The position numbers and the translations under genes were made by a program. The notes beneath the pieces were generated by a model. That model was not told the DNA's origin, ran no database searches, and was given only the letters and a program-made list of their open reading frames with translations. From NCBI GenBank assembly GCA_028693235.1, contig JAQUVW010000001.1, forward strand, positions 408,616 to 472,615: 64,000 nucleotides of DNA. The letters run 5' to 3'. Origin of the DNA: Candidatus Gastranaerophilales bacterium (GTDB lineage: Bacteria; Cyanobacteriota; Vampirovibrionia; Gastranaerophilales; Gastranaerophilaceae). This document shows, piece after piece, positions 1 through 8,374 of this stretch (its first letter is position 1; every line of letters starts with the position of its first letter).

Positions 1-191
1 GTGGTTCTTTATCAAATGGACCTGAAATATTATTGACACCGCTTCCAATTGCTTGCGGGGTGGTTGTTTATGCTGTCAATGTGGCATTGTCACCCGTTTT
101 GTCAATTTTTTCCATGGGCGAATCTGTAACGTTGCCAAAGGGTACTTATTTTGAAATAAAGTTAGCCGAAGACGCAGTAGTCAGGTATTAG
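1..191 (+). CDS. C-terminal end of an unknown protein (cut by window edge)
   Basis: An open frame enters from the left edge (first full codon at base 3) and stops with TAG at 189-191, leaving about 62 residues. The tail reads as a hydrophobic stretch followed by VTLPKGTYFEIKLAED near the end, which looks like a short beta-strand-rich segment. I do not recognise the family and the start lies outside the window. No clear terminator follows, and the 256 bases up to the next gene are very AT-rich with nothing I can identify. Confidence 0.5.
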   Translation, partial: GSLSNGPEILLTPLPIACGVVVYAVNVALSPVLSIFSMGESVTLPKGTYFEIKLAEDAVVRY

Positions 192-447
192 GATATAGTC
201 TTTAATTATATTTTTAGGCTTTGTTGATTTGTAACTTTTATTTCGATTTTTTGGCTTCTCAATATTAAATATTTTATAAAATTTTATATTATTTACAGTT
301 CCCATCTCTCACTCATAGCAATATATTAGCCTGTTTTAACTCGGTCTTTATATTAATAATATTGCGTTTTATCTTGATTTATTCCTTGCTCTTTTGTATA
401 TTTTTGAGGATACTTATAGAAAAAGACATTAAGAGAACTGAAAAATC

Positions 448-2433
448 ATGAGCAATTTGAAAAAGATTATTATTGCAGTTGCTATATTTTTAATAGTATG
501 TGTAGGACTTGCGTTAAAGTACAATGACTTGGTGTCATTGAATAATCCGAAATATTATAAGCAGGCAGTCGTGTTTTTTGCAAAACAGGATTATCAAAAT
601 GCTTATTACAACTTCGGGAAAGTTAAAAAGATAAGCCCTCTGTATGTCGCAGCTTTGTTTAAACAAGGAGTTTGTGCCGAGAAGTTAGGTGATTACGATA
701 CAGCTATAAAAAAATACAATTTGTTGCTAGAAAAATCCCCAAAATCATTTTTTGCTCCACGTGCACGATATAGTCTGGCAAAAGCATATTTTCAACATAA
801 AGATTATGATGATGCAGAACGTCTGTTTAAACAGATTAAAAATCAAGGAGTGGTTGAAGACTATATTATTGCTTCAAATTATTATTTGGGCTTGTTGAAT
901 AAAAAGACCAATCCTGAAGTTGCGAAAAAATACTTTTTTGAATATATAAAATTGAGCCCGAAAGGCACATTCTCTGTAGCAAGTTCAGATGAGCTCGGTT
1001 CGATGCCTAACTTAACAGAGTTTGAAAACAGATTAATAGGCTCAATTAATATTGAAGATAAAAACTATGTAAAAGCAAAACCGTTTTTAGAAAAGTCAAA
1101 ATTAGGTTATGTATGGGCAGACTTGGCTACTTGCTATTGGGCAGAAGGCGATTATAAAAAAGCTAAAATTATTATTGAGCAAGGCTTGAAATTCTATTCT
1201 AAGAATGTCGATAAAGGGGATTTAAGACGTATTATTGATATTTATTCAAGTATATATTCTAATGAGGCGAAAACAGGATTATTCAAACTTTCAAAGATAA
1301 TCGACGAGAGTGATGCTCAAGGCGAAGATTATGTTTATTATAAATTAGCTAAAATCTTGGGTGGTAAAGAATCTTTAAATTTATATTCAAAGATAGCTTA
1401 TAAATATCCTAACAGTGATTTGGCAGATGTCGCATTGTGGAATTTGTTCTGGAACGAATATCAACATAAAAATTATAAAAAGGCTAAACAGTTAGGCTCT
1501 GAACATTTGAAAAGATATCCTGAATCAGATTTGAATGCAAGAATGTTGTTCTGGATGGGCAAAGTTGCTTTAAAACAAAAGAAATCTGCTGAAGCAAATG
1601 GCTATTGGAACAAAATATTGTCAAGGTACCCCGATGATTATTATGCTTTCAGAGCAGACGCTTTAGCTAAAGGTGATGTAAATGAATGGGGAACAAAAAA
1701 ATATCATAAACTTCTTGATAGAGAGGTAAATGTAGAATTCCCGATAAATTATTCAGAGTTGGATATCAAAGATTTGAAATTGATAAATACGTTGTTAGAG
1801 TTAGGTGATTATGAAGTTTGGTCAGAGCTTAATTTTAATAATAAATTTGTCGAAAGTTGGTTTGAATATAAAAGGGGCAATAAGTCCAAGTCTGTATTGC
1901 TGGCTCGTGAGGCATTGATTTCAATGGACGTAAAACCTCCTTTTAATGACGATATATATAAATTGGCTTATCCTTTGTATTATGTCGCTGACGTGAATAA
2001 AAATGCTACATCAACAGCGTTAGACCCTTATTTGATAATGTCATTGATAAGAGAAGAAAGCTACTTTAATTCAACGGCAAAAAGTAAAACAGGAGCGGTG
2101 GGATTGATGCAGTTGATGCCTTCTACAGCTTCTTATGTAGCTACAAAATATGGATATCTTCGCCCGAGTGTTTCTACTTTATTAATACCGGAGAAGAATA
2201 TTATATATGGTTGTTTGTATTTTAAATATATTAAAAATGCGTTACGAGGAAACGACGTTCTATCAGTCATTGCCTATAACGGCGGACCTAATGCGGTTAA
2301 TCAGTGGAGTAAAAATATTAAATATACTGATTATGATGAATTTGTTGAAAATATTCCATATTCTGAAACCAGAAATTACATAAAGAAAGTCTATAGGACA
2401 TATTGGAATTATCTAAATGTTTATAATTATTAA
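448..2433 (+). CDS. Soluble lytic murein transglycosylase, Slt-type with TPR repeats
   Basis: Cleaves the MurNAc-GlcNAc bond of peptidoglycan with 1,6-anhydro ring formation, in the periplasm. The 661-residue protein starts with a hydrophobic anchor or signal (about residues 5-23). TPR-like helical repeats follow to about residue 420 (motifs such as YKQAVVFFAKQDYQNAYYNF), then a C-terminal SLT domain. The catalytic Glu is E537 in IREES, followed by the family motif GAVGLMQLMPSTA and later AYNGGPNAV. The layout matches Slt70: superhelical N-terminus, catalytic C-terminus. It is a single-gene unit ending at a shared terminator with the convergent helicase gene. The SD is poor (AAGAGAAC about 10 nt upstream). 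The family is clear; the exact physiological role is not visible. Confidence 0.93.
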   Translation: MSNLKKIIIAVAIFLIVCVGLALKYNDLVSLNNPKYYKQAVVFFAKQDYQNAYYNFGKVKKISPLYVAALFKQGVCAEKLGDYDTAIKKYNLLLEKSPKSFFAPRARYSLAKAYFQHKDYDDAERLFKQIKNQGVVEDYIIASNYYLGLLNKKTNPEVAKKYFFEYIKLSPKGTFSVASSDELGSMPNLTEFENRLIGSINIEDKNYVKAKPFLEKSKLGYVWADLATCYWAEGDYKKAKIIIEQGLKFYSKNVDKGDLRRIIDIYSSIYSNEAKTGLFKLSKIIDESDAQGEDYVYYKLAKILGGKESLNLYSKIAYKYPNSDLADVALWNLFWNEYQHKNYKKAKQLGSEHLKRYPESDLNARMLFWMGKVALKQKKSAEANGYWNKILSRYPDDYYAFRADALAKGDVNEWGTKKYHKLLDREVNVEFPINYSELDIKDLKLINTLLELGDYEVWSELNFNNKFVESWFEYKRGNKSKSVLLAREALISMDVKPPFNDDIYKLAYPLYYVADVNKNATSTALDPYLIMSLIREESYFNSTAKSKTGAVGLMQLMPSTASYVATKYGYLRPSVSTLLIPEKNIIYGCLYFKYIKNALRGNDVLSVIAYNGGPNAVNQWSKNIKYTDYDEFVENIPYSETRNYIKKVYRTYWNYLNVYNY

Positions 2434-2437
2434 ATTA

Positions 2438-2460
2438 AAAGAGCCTGAATAAGGCTCTTT
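2438..2460. terminator. Bidirectional intrinsic terminator
   Basis: An 8-bp perfect stem, AAAGAGCC with GGCTCTTT, encloses a 7-nt loop and has T- or A-rich flanks on both sides. It sits between the convergent transglycosylase and helicase genes, and the helicase stop codon (2459-2461) lies in its right arm. Confidence 0.8.
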
Positions 2461-4435
2461 AATCTTGATTTTCAATAATCCAATGTTCTAAAACCTCTTT
2501 ATTTATCCCGTCAAAAAATCGGGAAGGTTTAGAGAGCACCATGCTTGTAGCGTAGTCAAACATATCAATCGGATAGGTTATGTATAAGAAGGTCTTAGCC
2601 CTTGTTATTGCTACGTACATTAGGCGTAATTCTTCATCTAATTCATCTTCTGAGTTGAACGAAAAGACAGAAGGAAATCGTCCGTCAACTGCTCCAATAA
2701 TAAAGATTGCTTTGTATTCAAGACCTTTAGCACTATGAATTGTAGAAAGTGTTAAATATTCATCTTTAACGCTGCCTTCTTCAATGTCGACAACGGAGCT
2801 GTCCGGTGGCTCAAGTGCCAAATCGCTTAAAAAGTCTTCCAGACTTGTATATTTAGCAGCAAGGTATGAAAAATGTTCCAAATCTTTTAATCTTTTTGAA
2901 AAATCGTCGTATTTATCTGTCAAAATCGGCTCGTAATAGGCTAATACTTGCTCAACTATTTTAGATGGTTCGAAGATGCTATTTTGACTTTTTGCAATCA
3001 ATTCTATTAATTTTTTAATTGACTCTGAGCTTTTTGATGGAAGATAAATTTTTGATTTATCAGTATCAGGATTTGAAAGCAGTGGGATTAATTTATTTGC
3101 AGTTTGGTTTCCAATGCCGTCAAGTAAAAGCAAAATTCGGTTGTAGCTGATGATATCGGCAGGGTTAAGAATAACACGCAAATGAGCAATAACGTCTTTG
3201 ACGTGAGCTGTTTCGATAAATTTAAGTCCGCCGAATTTCTTATAAGGGATATTCCTTTTAGCGAACTCTATTTCTAGATTGTAAGTCATTCGAGCACTTC
3301 GAGCCAAAACAGCGATATCGTTAAGCGATAAGTTTTCTTCTTCGTGGAGCTCAAGTATTCTTTGGGTGATAAATTCAGCTTCTGTTTGCATGTCAGAAGA
3401 TGTTATCAAGGCAGGTTTTATGGGGTTTTCTATTGTTGAAAACAAGTTTTTTGTATATTTTTCTTTAGCTTTTTTGATGACCTCGTTTGCGAGTTCCAAT
3501 ATATTTTGCGAGCTTCTGTAATTTTGCTCAAGCTTAATTATTTTAGTGTTTTCAAAAGTTTTCGGGAAGTCCAAAATGTTTTTAAAGTTTGCACCCCTAA
3601 ATGAATAGATACTTTGAGAGTCATCACCTACAGCCATAACATTGTTGTGCTCAGAGGCTAAAAGCTTGATGATTTCAGCTTGAATAGTGTTTGTGTCTTG
3701 GTATTCATCTATCAGTATATATTTATATGTGTTAGATAATTTTTTTCTAATATTTTCATTTGAAGTCAATAAGATTTTTAAATACAATAATAAATCATCG
3801 TAATCGAGAAGAGAGTTTTTCCTTTTATACTGTGTATATTCTTGTGAAATTTCGTTTATTTTATCAACACAATGTTCAAATTGTTTGTATTCTGTTTTGA
3901 TGATTTGTTCAGCAGGCATGTCCTTGTTTATCGCTTTGGAATAGATATCAAGAATCGTATGTTTTTTGGGGAATCTTTTTTCTTGTTTCCCTATTATTTG
4001 TCCTCTTATGTGAGCGATAACATCTTCAGAGTCACTTCTGTCGAGTATTGTGAAGTTGTTTTTAAGGTCAAGAAGCGTAGAATATTTTCTTAAAATTTGG
4101 TTTGCAAAAGAGTGGAAAGTGCCACCTGCAACTTTTTCGCATCGAGAGTCAAGGATTGAAGCTGCTCGAGATAGCATTTCATCCGCTGCTTTTTTAGTGA
4201 AGGTTAGAAGCAAGATGTTTTCAGGCTTTATACCGCTTTCGATAAGCCTTGCAACTCTGTAGGTAAGAGTTTTTGTTTTCCCTGAGCCTGCACCTGCGAT
4301 TGTCAATATAGAGGCGTCTTTTTGTTTTACTGCTTCAAGTTGTGTTGGATTGAGCTCTTTTTCGTAGTCTATTTTGTATTGAATATCTGTTTTAACTTTT
4401 TTCAATACATATTTTTTTACGGTTAAATTCTCCAT
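2459..4435 (-). CDS. uvrD: UvrD/PcrA/Rep family superfamily 1A DNA helicase
   Basis: ATP-dependent 3'-5' DNA helicase acting in repair and replication restart. All SF1 motifs are visible: Q-motif and LNPTQLEAV, Walker A GAGSGKT (residues 48-54 from the chosen start), Walker B LIDEYQDTN, motif III GDDSQSIYSFRGA, motif IV QNYRSSQNIL, motif V STIHSAKGLEYKAIF and motif VI RLMYVAITRAK. At 658 residues it is somewhat shorter than typical PcrA, and I see no long C-terminal extension. The frame opens earlier with GTG at 4450, but a TATAAT box lies over that stretch, so I place the start at the ATG at 4435. It is divergent from lptB. UvrD and PcrA cannot be separated from sequence alone. Confidence 0.92.
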   Translation of the reverse strand: MENLTVKKYVLKKVKTDIQYKIDYEKELNPTQLEAVKQKDASILTIAGAGSGKTKTLTYRVARLIESGIKPENILLLTFTKKAADEMLSRAASILDSRCEKVAGGTFHSFANQILRKYSTLLDLKNNFTILDRSDSEDVIAHIRGQIIGKQEKRFPKKHTILDIYSKAINKDMPAEQIIKTEYKQFEHCVDKINEISQEYTQYKRKNSLLDYDDLLLYLKILLTSNENIRKKLSNTYKYILIDEYQDTNTIQAEIIKLLASEHNNVMAVGDDSQSIYSFRGANFKNILDFPKTFENTKIIKLEQNYRSSQNILELANEVIKKAKEKYTKNLFSTIENPIKPALITSSDMQTEAEFITQRILELHEEENLSLNDIAVLARSARMTYNLEIEFAKRNIPYKKFGGLKFIETAHVKDVIAHLRVILNPADIISYNRILLLLDGIGNQTANKLIPLLSNPDTDKSKIYLPSKSSESIKKLIELIAKSQNSIFEPSKIVEQVLAYYEPILTDKYDDFSKRLKDLEHFSYLAAKYTSLEDFLSDLALEPPDSSVVDIEEGSVKDEYLTLSTIHSAKGLEYKAIFIIGAVDGRFPSVFSFNSEDELDEELRLMYVAITRAKTFLYITYPIDMFDYATSMVLSKPSRFFDGINKEVLEHWIIENQD

Positions 4436-4441
4436 GCTATT

Positions 4442-4447
4442 ATTATA
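4442..4447 (-). promoter_or_regulatory. -10 box of the helicase gene, 6 nt from ATG
   Basis: TATAAT on the minus strand is followed by six bases (AATAGC) and then the ATG. Transcription would be expected to begin at the start codon itself, giving a leaderless mRNA. I see no convincing -35. Confidence 0.5.
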
Positions 4448-4493
4448 CACTGTTTTAATCTTAAGCTCGTTATTATTAACAAAGATTAGTTTT

Positions 4494-4522
4494 TTGACAG
4501 TGAGGTCATTTTTATTTAAACT
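4494..4522 (+). promoter_or_regulatory. Promoter of the lptB operon
   Basis: TTGACA (perfect -35) at 4494-4499, a 17-nt spacer and TAAACT as -10 at 4517-4522. It predicts a leader of about 24 nt carrying a GGAA-type ribosome site before the lptB ATG. Confidence 0.5.
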
Positions 4523-4552
4523 TGAAGAAGTGGAAATTGGAAATTTATAATT

Positions 4553-5278
4553 ATGAAAATTAAAGCAGAAAATCTGATTAAAATATATAACGACAGAACT
4601 GTTGTTAATAACGTTTCTTTTGAGGTGAATAAAGGCGAAGTCGTTGGGCTATTAGGGCCAAATGGTGCCGGAAAAACCACCACATTTTATATGGTTGTCG
4701 GTTTGGTAAAACCTGATGGTGGCAGAATCTTCTTGGATGATAAAGATTTAACTACTGTTACAATGAATATTCGTGCAAAACACGGAATAGGCTACTTGCC
4801 ACAAGAACCTTCTATTTTTAGAAAACTTTCAGTTGAAGACAATATAAAACTTGTTCTTGAAGTCAATGACAAACTAACTTTAGATGAAAAAAAAGACAAA
4901 CTGGAAGAACTTTTAGATGAATTCGGTGTCAAAAAATTGAGAAAAGAAACAGCTGTATCGCTCTCAGGTGGTGAAAGAAGGAGGGTTGAACTAGCAAGAG
5001 CTCTGGCTGCAAGCCCAGAGTTTATATTGCTTGATGAACCTTTTACTGGTATCGACCCTATTGCGATAGGTGAGATTAAAGAAACGATAAGAAAACTTTC
5101 ACAAGAAAAAGGTTTGGGCGTGTTGATTACCGACCATAACCCTAAAGCGACCTTGTCTATTACGGATAGAGCCTATGTCATTTTTGATGGTGCTATTAAA
5201 ATCCAAGGCAAAAGTGAAGATGTTGCAACGGATGAAATCGCGAAACAATTCTATTTAGGAAAGGATTTCACTCTTTAA
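4553..5278 (+). CDS. lptB: LptB, ATPase of the LPS export ABC transporter
   Basis: Cytoplasmic ATPase that powers extraction of lipopolysaccharide from the inner membrane by the LptBFG complex. In its 241 residues are Walker A GPNGAGKTT (about 34-42), Q-loop YLPQEPSIF, signature LSGGERRR, Walker B FILLDEPFTGIDP and H-loop ITDHN. The start MKIKAENLIKIYNDRTVV and the LPQEPSIFRKLSVEDNI segment are typical of LptB rather than other ABC ATPases. Its stop overlaps the ATG of the permease gene by one base (TAATG), so translation is probably coupled. It implies an LPS-bearing outer membrane. Confidence 0.95.
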   Translation: MKIKAENLIKIYNDRTVVNNVSFEVNKGEVVGLLGPNGAGKTTTFYMVVGLVKPDGGRIFLDDKDLTTVTMNIRAKHGIGYLPQEPSIFRKLSVEDNIKLVLEVNDKLTLDEKKDKLEELLDEFGVKKLRKETAVSLSGGERRRVELARALAASPEFILLDEPFTGIDPIAIGEIKETIRKLSQEKGLGVLITDHNPKATLSITDRAYVIFDGAIKIQGKSEDVATDEIAKQFYLGKDFTL

Positions 5279-6381
5279 TGCGCATAAAATTGCTTGATAA
5301 ATATTTATTTAAACAAGTCATATTGGCAGGTGCAGTGTGCGTGTTGCTGTTTATGGTTATATGGATAGCCCCCGAGTTGTTGCTTAGGACTATACAAAGA
5401 GTTTTGGCAGGTGTTTATACGTTGAAAATGGGTGTTCAAATTATTACGTTTGAAATTCCGAAAATTCTTGATAATGCGTTGCCGGTTGGTTTGCTTTTAG
5501 GTGCGTTGTTTACGTTTGACAAAATGAGCAAAGACTTTGAACTTACAACATTTAGAAGTGTCGGGCTATCTTTTTGGCGAATATTGGCTCCTGTGATTGT
5601 ATTAAGTATATTGGTCATGGGCTTTTCGTTCTTTGTTCAAGATACATTGATTCCTTTTACATCACAGCGATTAAATGTCATAAAAGAAGAAAATGAAAGT
5701 TCTCATTTTGTTTATCCAATCAAGTCTGATGAGGAGCAAATGGAAAAAATTGTTATTGTATCAACCTTTGATAATAATTATATTCACGATATTACAGTTT
5801 TGGATTTTTCTAAAAACGAAGATGAAGGTGCAAGTATTTTAAATACGATTTCCATAGGAGGATATGCCAATTATTCCCAAGGTAAATGGATTTTGAAAGA
5901 TGCTAAAAAGTATAAAGTGGCTGAAAATGGTGTCTTTACTGACGTGTCAAGGCTAGATAATGTAGAGATTTTGTCAGGCCAAAGAGCTGATGATGCATAT
6001 AAATTAATGAAATATTCAGTAAAACGAGATAGAGATTTGAGCAATGCTGAAATGTTTAATTATATTTTGTTGTTAAAAAATTCTAATATGGATGATGAAT
6101 TTAGATTTATGCTTAATAAATTTTTGCAAAGATATACTCATTCATTTATGTGTGTGTTGTTTGCGATATTAGGTTGCTTGCTTGGCTTTTCAAAACCGAG
6201 AGAGCAACGCTTGGTTGGCTTTACAATTGCAGTTGCGACGATTTTCTTATACTATATAACTATGCCGTTTTTCGACTTGTTGGCAGAAAAAGGCATCTTA
6301 AACCCGGTTTTGACTGCATTTATTCCGCCGGTAGCTGTTTTGGTTGCAATTATTTGGTTTAAAAAACAAAAGGATTTATAG
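5278..6381 (+). CDS. lptF: LptF/LptG family permease (YjgP/YjgQ)
   Basis: Inner-membrane subunit of the LPS exporter. The 367 residues show the family layout: TM helices near residues 13-35, 55-80 and 98-125, a beta-rich periplasmic domain from about 130 to 270, and three C-terminal TM helices ending in IIWFKKQKDL. The start MRIKLLDKYLFKQVI matches the family. Only one permease gene is seen here, whereas gamma-proteobacteria carry a separate LptF and LptG, so it may act as a homodimer or a partner may lie elsewhere. It overlaps lptB by one base and is followed 2 nt later by the next gene. Confidence 0.92.
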   Translation: MRIKLLDKYLFKQVILAGAVCVLLFMVIWIAPELLLRTIQRVLAGVYTLKMGVQIITFEIPKILDNALPVGLLLGALFTFDKMSKDFELTTFRSVGLSFWRILAPVIVLSILVMGFSFFVQDTLIPFTSQRLNVIKEENESSHFVYPIKSDEEQMEKIVIVSTFDNNYIHDITVLDFSKNEDEGASILNTISIGGYANYSQGKWILKDAKKYKVAENGVFTDVSRLDNVEILSGQRADDAYKLMKYSVKRDRDLSNAEMFNYILLLKNSNMDDEFRFMLNKFLQRYTHSFMCVLFAILGCLLGFSKPREQRLVGFTIAVATIFLYYITMPFFDLLAEKGILNPVLTAFIPPVAVLVAIIWFKKQKDL

Positions 6382-6383
6382 AT

Positions 6384-7211
6384 ATGAAAAAAATATTTTT
6401 AGGCGTGATGTTAACTTGTTTAATGCTGATAACCAGCGGATTTACAATGCAGAAGGACGTTAAACCGCAATCAAAATCGATTGAAATATCAGAATCAATC
6501 CCCGGATTGTATGTTGTTAAAATAAATACACAACATTTAAAAGGTGAAATTAAACCCCATTATGTTGTGCATTTGACGACCAATAAAGATATTTACGAGG
6601 AAACAAAGGCAAAATTGGTAGTTAATGCAGGTTTTTTTGACCCTAAGAATGAGCAAACAATTTCTTACCTGACAATCGACGATAAACCAGTGCTTGACCC
6701 TCACAGAAATTCTAATTTAATGAATAATGTTGCTCTTAAACCATATTTACCAAAGATATTTAATCGTTCAGAGTTCAGAGTTTTGATAGATAAAGATGGA
6801 AAGCTAAAATATGATATTGCTCCACATAATTATGCAGTCCCTGAAGGTTACAAAATTAAATATGCAATACAAGGTGGACCTCAACTACTGCCCACGTTAA
6901 GGCTAGAGGAAGAATTTTTTGTATTGAAAAAGGACGGAAAAATTGTAAGCCAATCTGCTTCTTCTTTGAGAAAATATGCAAGAACTGCAATTGGTATTAA
7001 AGATAATGACGTCTATATAATAATTGCAACAACCAAAGTTCCAATGACGCTAGAGCAAGTTGCAAATTATGCAAAAACAATGGAACTGGAAAAAGCAATG
7101 GCGTTCGATGGAGGAGGTTCAACATCCATTGATGTTGAGGATTTACATATTGTTTCAGATAAGGATTCAACAGCTAGAAAATTGAAATCTTTCTTGATAG
7201 TTACAGACTAA
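6384..7211 (+). CDS. Exported phosphodiester glycosidase (NAGPA/DUF2233) family protein
   Basis: 275 residues with an N-terminal signal peptide (MKKIFLGVMLTCLMLITSGF). The mature part carries the family pattern VNAGFFDP, YAIQGGPQLL, ARTAIGIKDNDVYII and AFDGGGSTSI. The family includes the lysosomal uncovering enzyme that removes GlcNAc from phosphodiesters, and bacterial members act on envelope sugars. The substrate is unknown. It begins 2 nt after lptF, so it is probably co-transcribed with the LPS export genes and may have an envelope role. A lipoprotein cysteine is not evident. Confidence 0.85.
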   Translation: MKKIFLGVMLTCLMLITSGFTMQKDVKPQSKSIEISESIPGLYVVKINTQHLKGEIKPHYVVHLTTNKDIYEETKAKLVVNAGFFDPKNEQTISYLTIDDKPVLDPHRNSNLMNNVALKPYLPKIFNRSEFRVLIDKDGKLKYDIAPHNYAVPEGYKIKYAIQGGPQLLPTLRLEEEFFVLKKDGKIVSQSASSLRKYARTAIGIKDNDVYIIIATTKVPMTLEQVANYAKTMELEKAMAFDGGGSTSIDVEDLHIVSDKDSTARKLKSFLIVTD

Positions 7212-7276
7212 TTCCTTGCGAGTTGCAAGCTTTTATACTATTCTTACAGTAAAGATACTTAAAAAGGGGGACAAAA

Positions 7277-8374
7277 ATGCTAAGAGCGGGAATTGTCGGA
7301 CTGCCGAATGTTGGCAAATCTACATTATTTAATGCATTAACATCTACAAAAAACGCACAAAGTGCAAATTATCCGTTTTGTACAATTGAGCCAAATGTTG
7401 GAGTTGTAAATGTTCCTGATGAAAGATTAAATATCTTAAAAGATTTGGTTAAAACAGAGGTCGTAATCCCTACCGCTATTGAGTTTGTTGATATTGCAGG
7501 CTTGGTAAAAGGTGCAAGTAAAGGTGAGGGTTTAGGCAATCAGTTTTTGCATAATATAAGAGAAGTAGATGCTATTATTCAAGTTGTAAGATGCTTTGAT
7601 GATGAAAATACAATTCATGTGTCAGGCAAAGTCAGCCCGATTGATGACATTGAAGTTATCAATACAGAGCTTGCTTTAGCGGATATGGCTTCTATTGAAA
7701 AAAGAATTGCAAAATTGACAAAACAAGTAAAAAGTGGTGATAAGGAAGCAATTCTTGAAAATAATGTTTTGAATAAAATTAATGAATTGTTGCAAGATGG
7801 AAAGTTTATAAACTTAAACGACCATTTTAAAGATGATGAACTTGCATTTGCAAAACAATCACAATTAATGAGTATTAAACCTGTTATTTATGCCGCAAAT
7901 GTTTCAGAATCTGATTTGGCAACAGGTAATAGCTATGTTGAAGAAGTCAGAGAATATGCTAAAACGCACAATGCTGATGTTGTAGTCATATCTGCTAAAA
8001 TAGAGGAAGAATTGGCTGAACTTGAAAAAGAAGAAGCTAAAGTTTTTTTAGAAGAGCTTGGTGTTGAAAATTCAGGAATTGAAAGAATGATAAAATCAGT
8101 TTATCATTTGCTTGATTTGAGGACATATATTACAGCCGGAGAAAAAGAAGTAAGAGCTTGGACAATTCCTGCAGGAGCCAAGGCTCCACAAGCAGCAGGT
8201 GTAATTCATACAGATTTTGAGCGTGGATTTATATGTGCAGAAATTACAGGATATGATGATTTTGTAGTTTCTGGTTCGTATGCTGCAGCTAAGGAAAAGG
8301 GGCTAACTCGCCTTGAAGGCAAAGAGTATGTTGTTCAAGACGGTGATTTAGTTCATTTCAGATTTAATGTTTAG
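7277..8374 (+). CDS. ychF: YchF/Ola1 family P-loop NTPase
   Basis: Universally conserved ribosome-associated ATPase of the Obg family. The 365 residues include the P-loop GLPNVGKST (residues 8-16), switch/G2 region NYPFCTIEPN, G3 DIAGLVKGASKGEGLGNQFL and the degenerate G4 typical of this ATP-preferring family. The C-terminal TGS domain holds ITAGEKEVRAWTIPAGAKAP and ends DLVHFRFNV. A strong SD (AAGGGGG) lies 6 nt before the ATG. Its stop overlaps the stop of the opposite-strand gene by three bases (TTAG). Confidence 0.96.
   Translation: MLRAGIVGLPNVGKSTLFNALTSTKNAQSANYPFCTIEPNVGVVNVPDERLNILKDLVKTEVVIPTAIEFVDIAGLVKGASKGEGLGNQFLHNIREVDAIIQVVRCFDDENTIHVSGKVSPIDDIEVINTELALADMASIEKRIAKLTKQVKSGDKEAILENNVLNKINELLQDGKFINLNDHFKDDELAFAKQSQLMSIKPVIYAANVSESDLATGNSYVEEVREYAKTHNADVVVISAKIEEELAELEKEEAKVFLEELGVENSGIERMIKSVYHLLDLRTYITAGEKEVRAWTIPAGAKAPQAAGVIHTDFERGFICAEITGYDDFVVSGSYAAAKEKGLTRLEGKEYVVQDGDLVHFRFNV

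Noticed and set aside
7212-7236. Terminator-like CTTGC-GAGTT-GCAAG after the lpt operon
   Set aside because: The stem is only 5 bp and the following T-run is short, so I do not call it a terminator.
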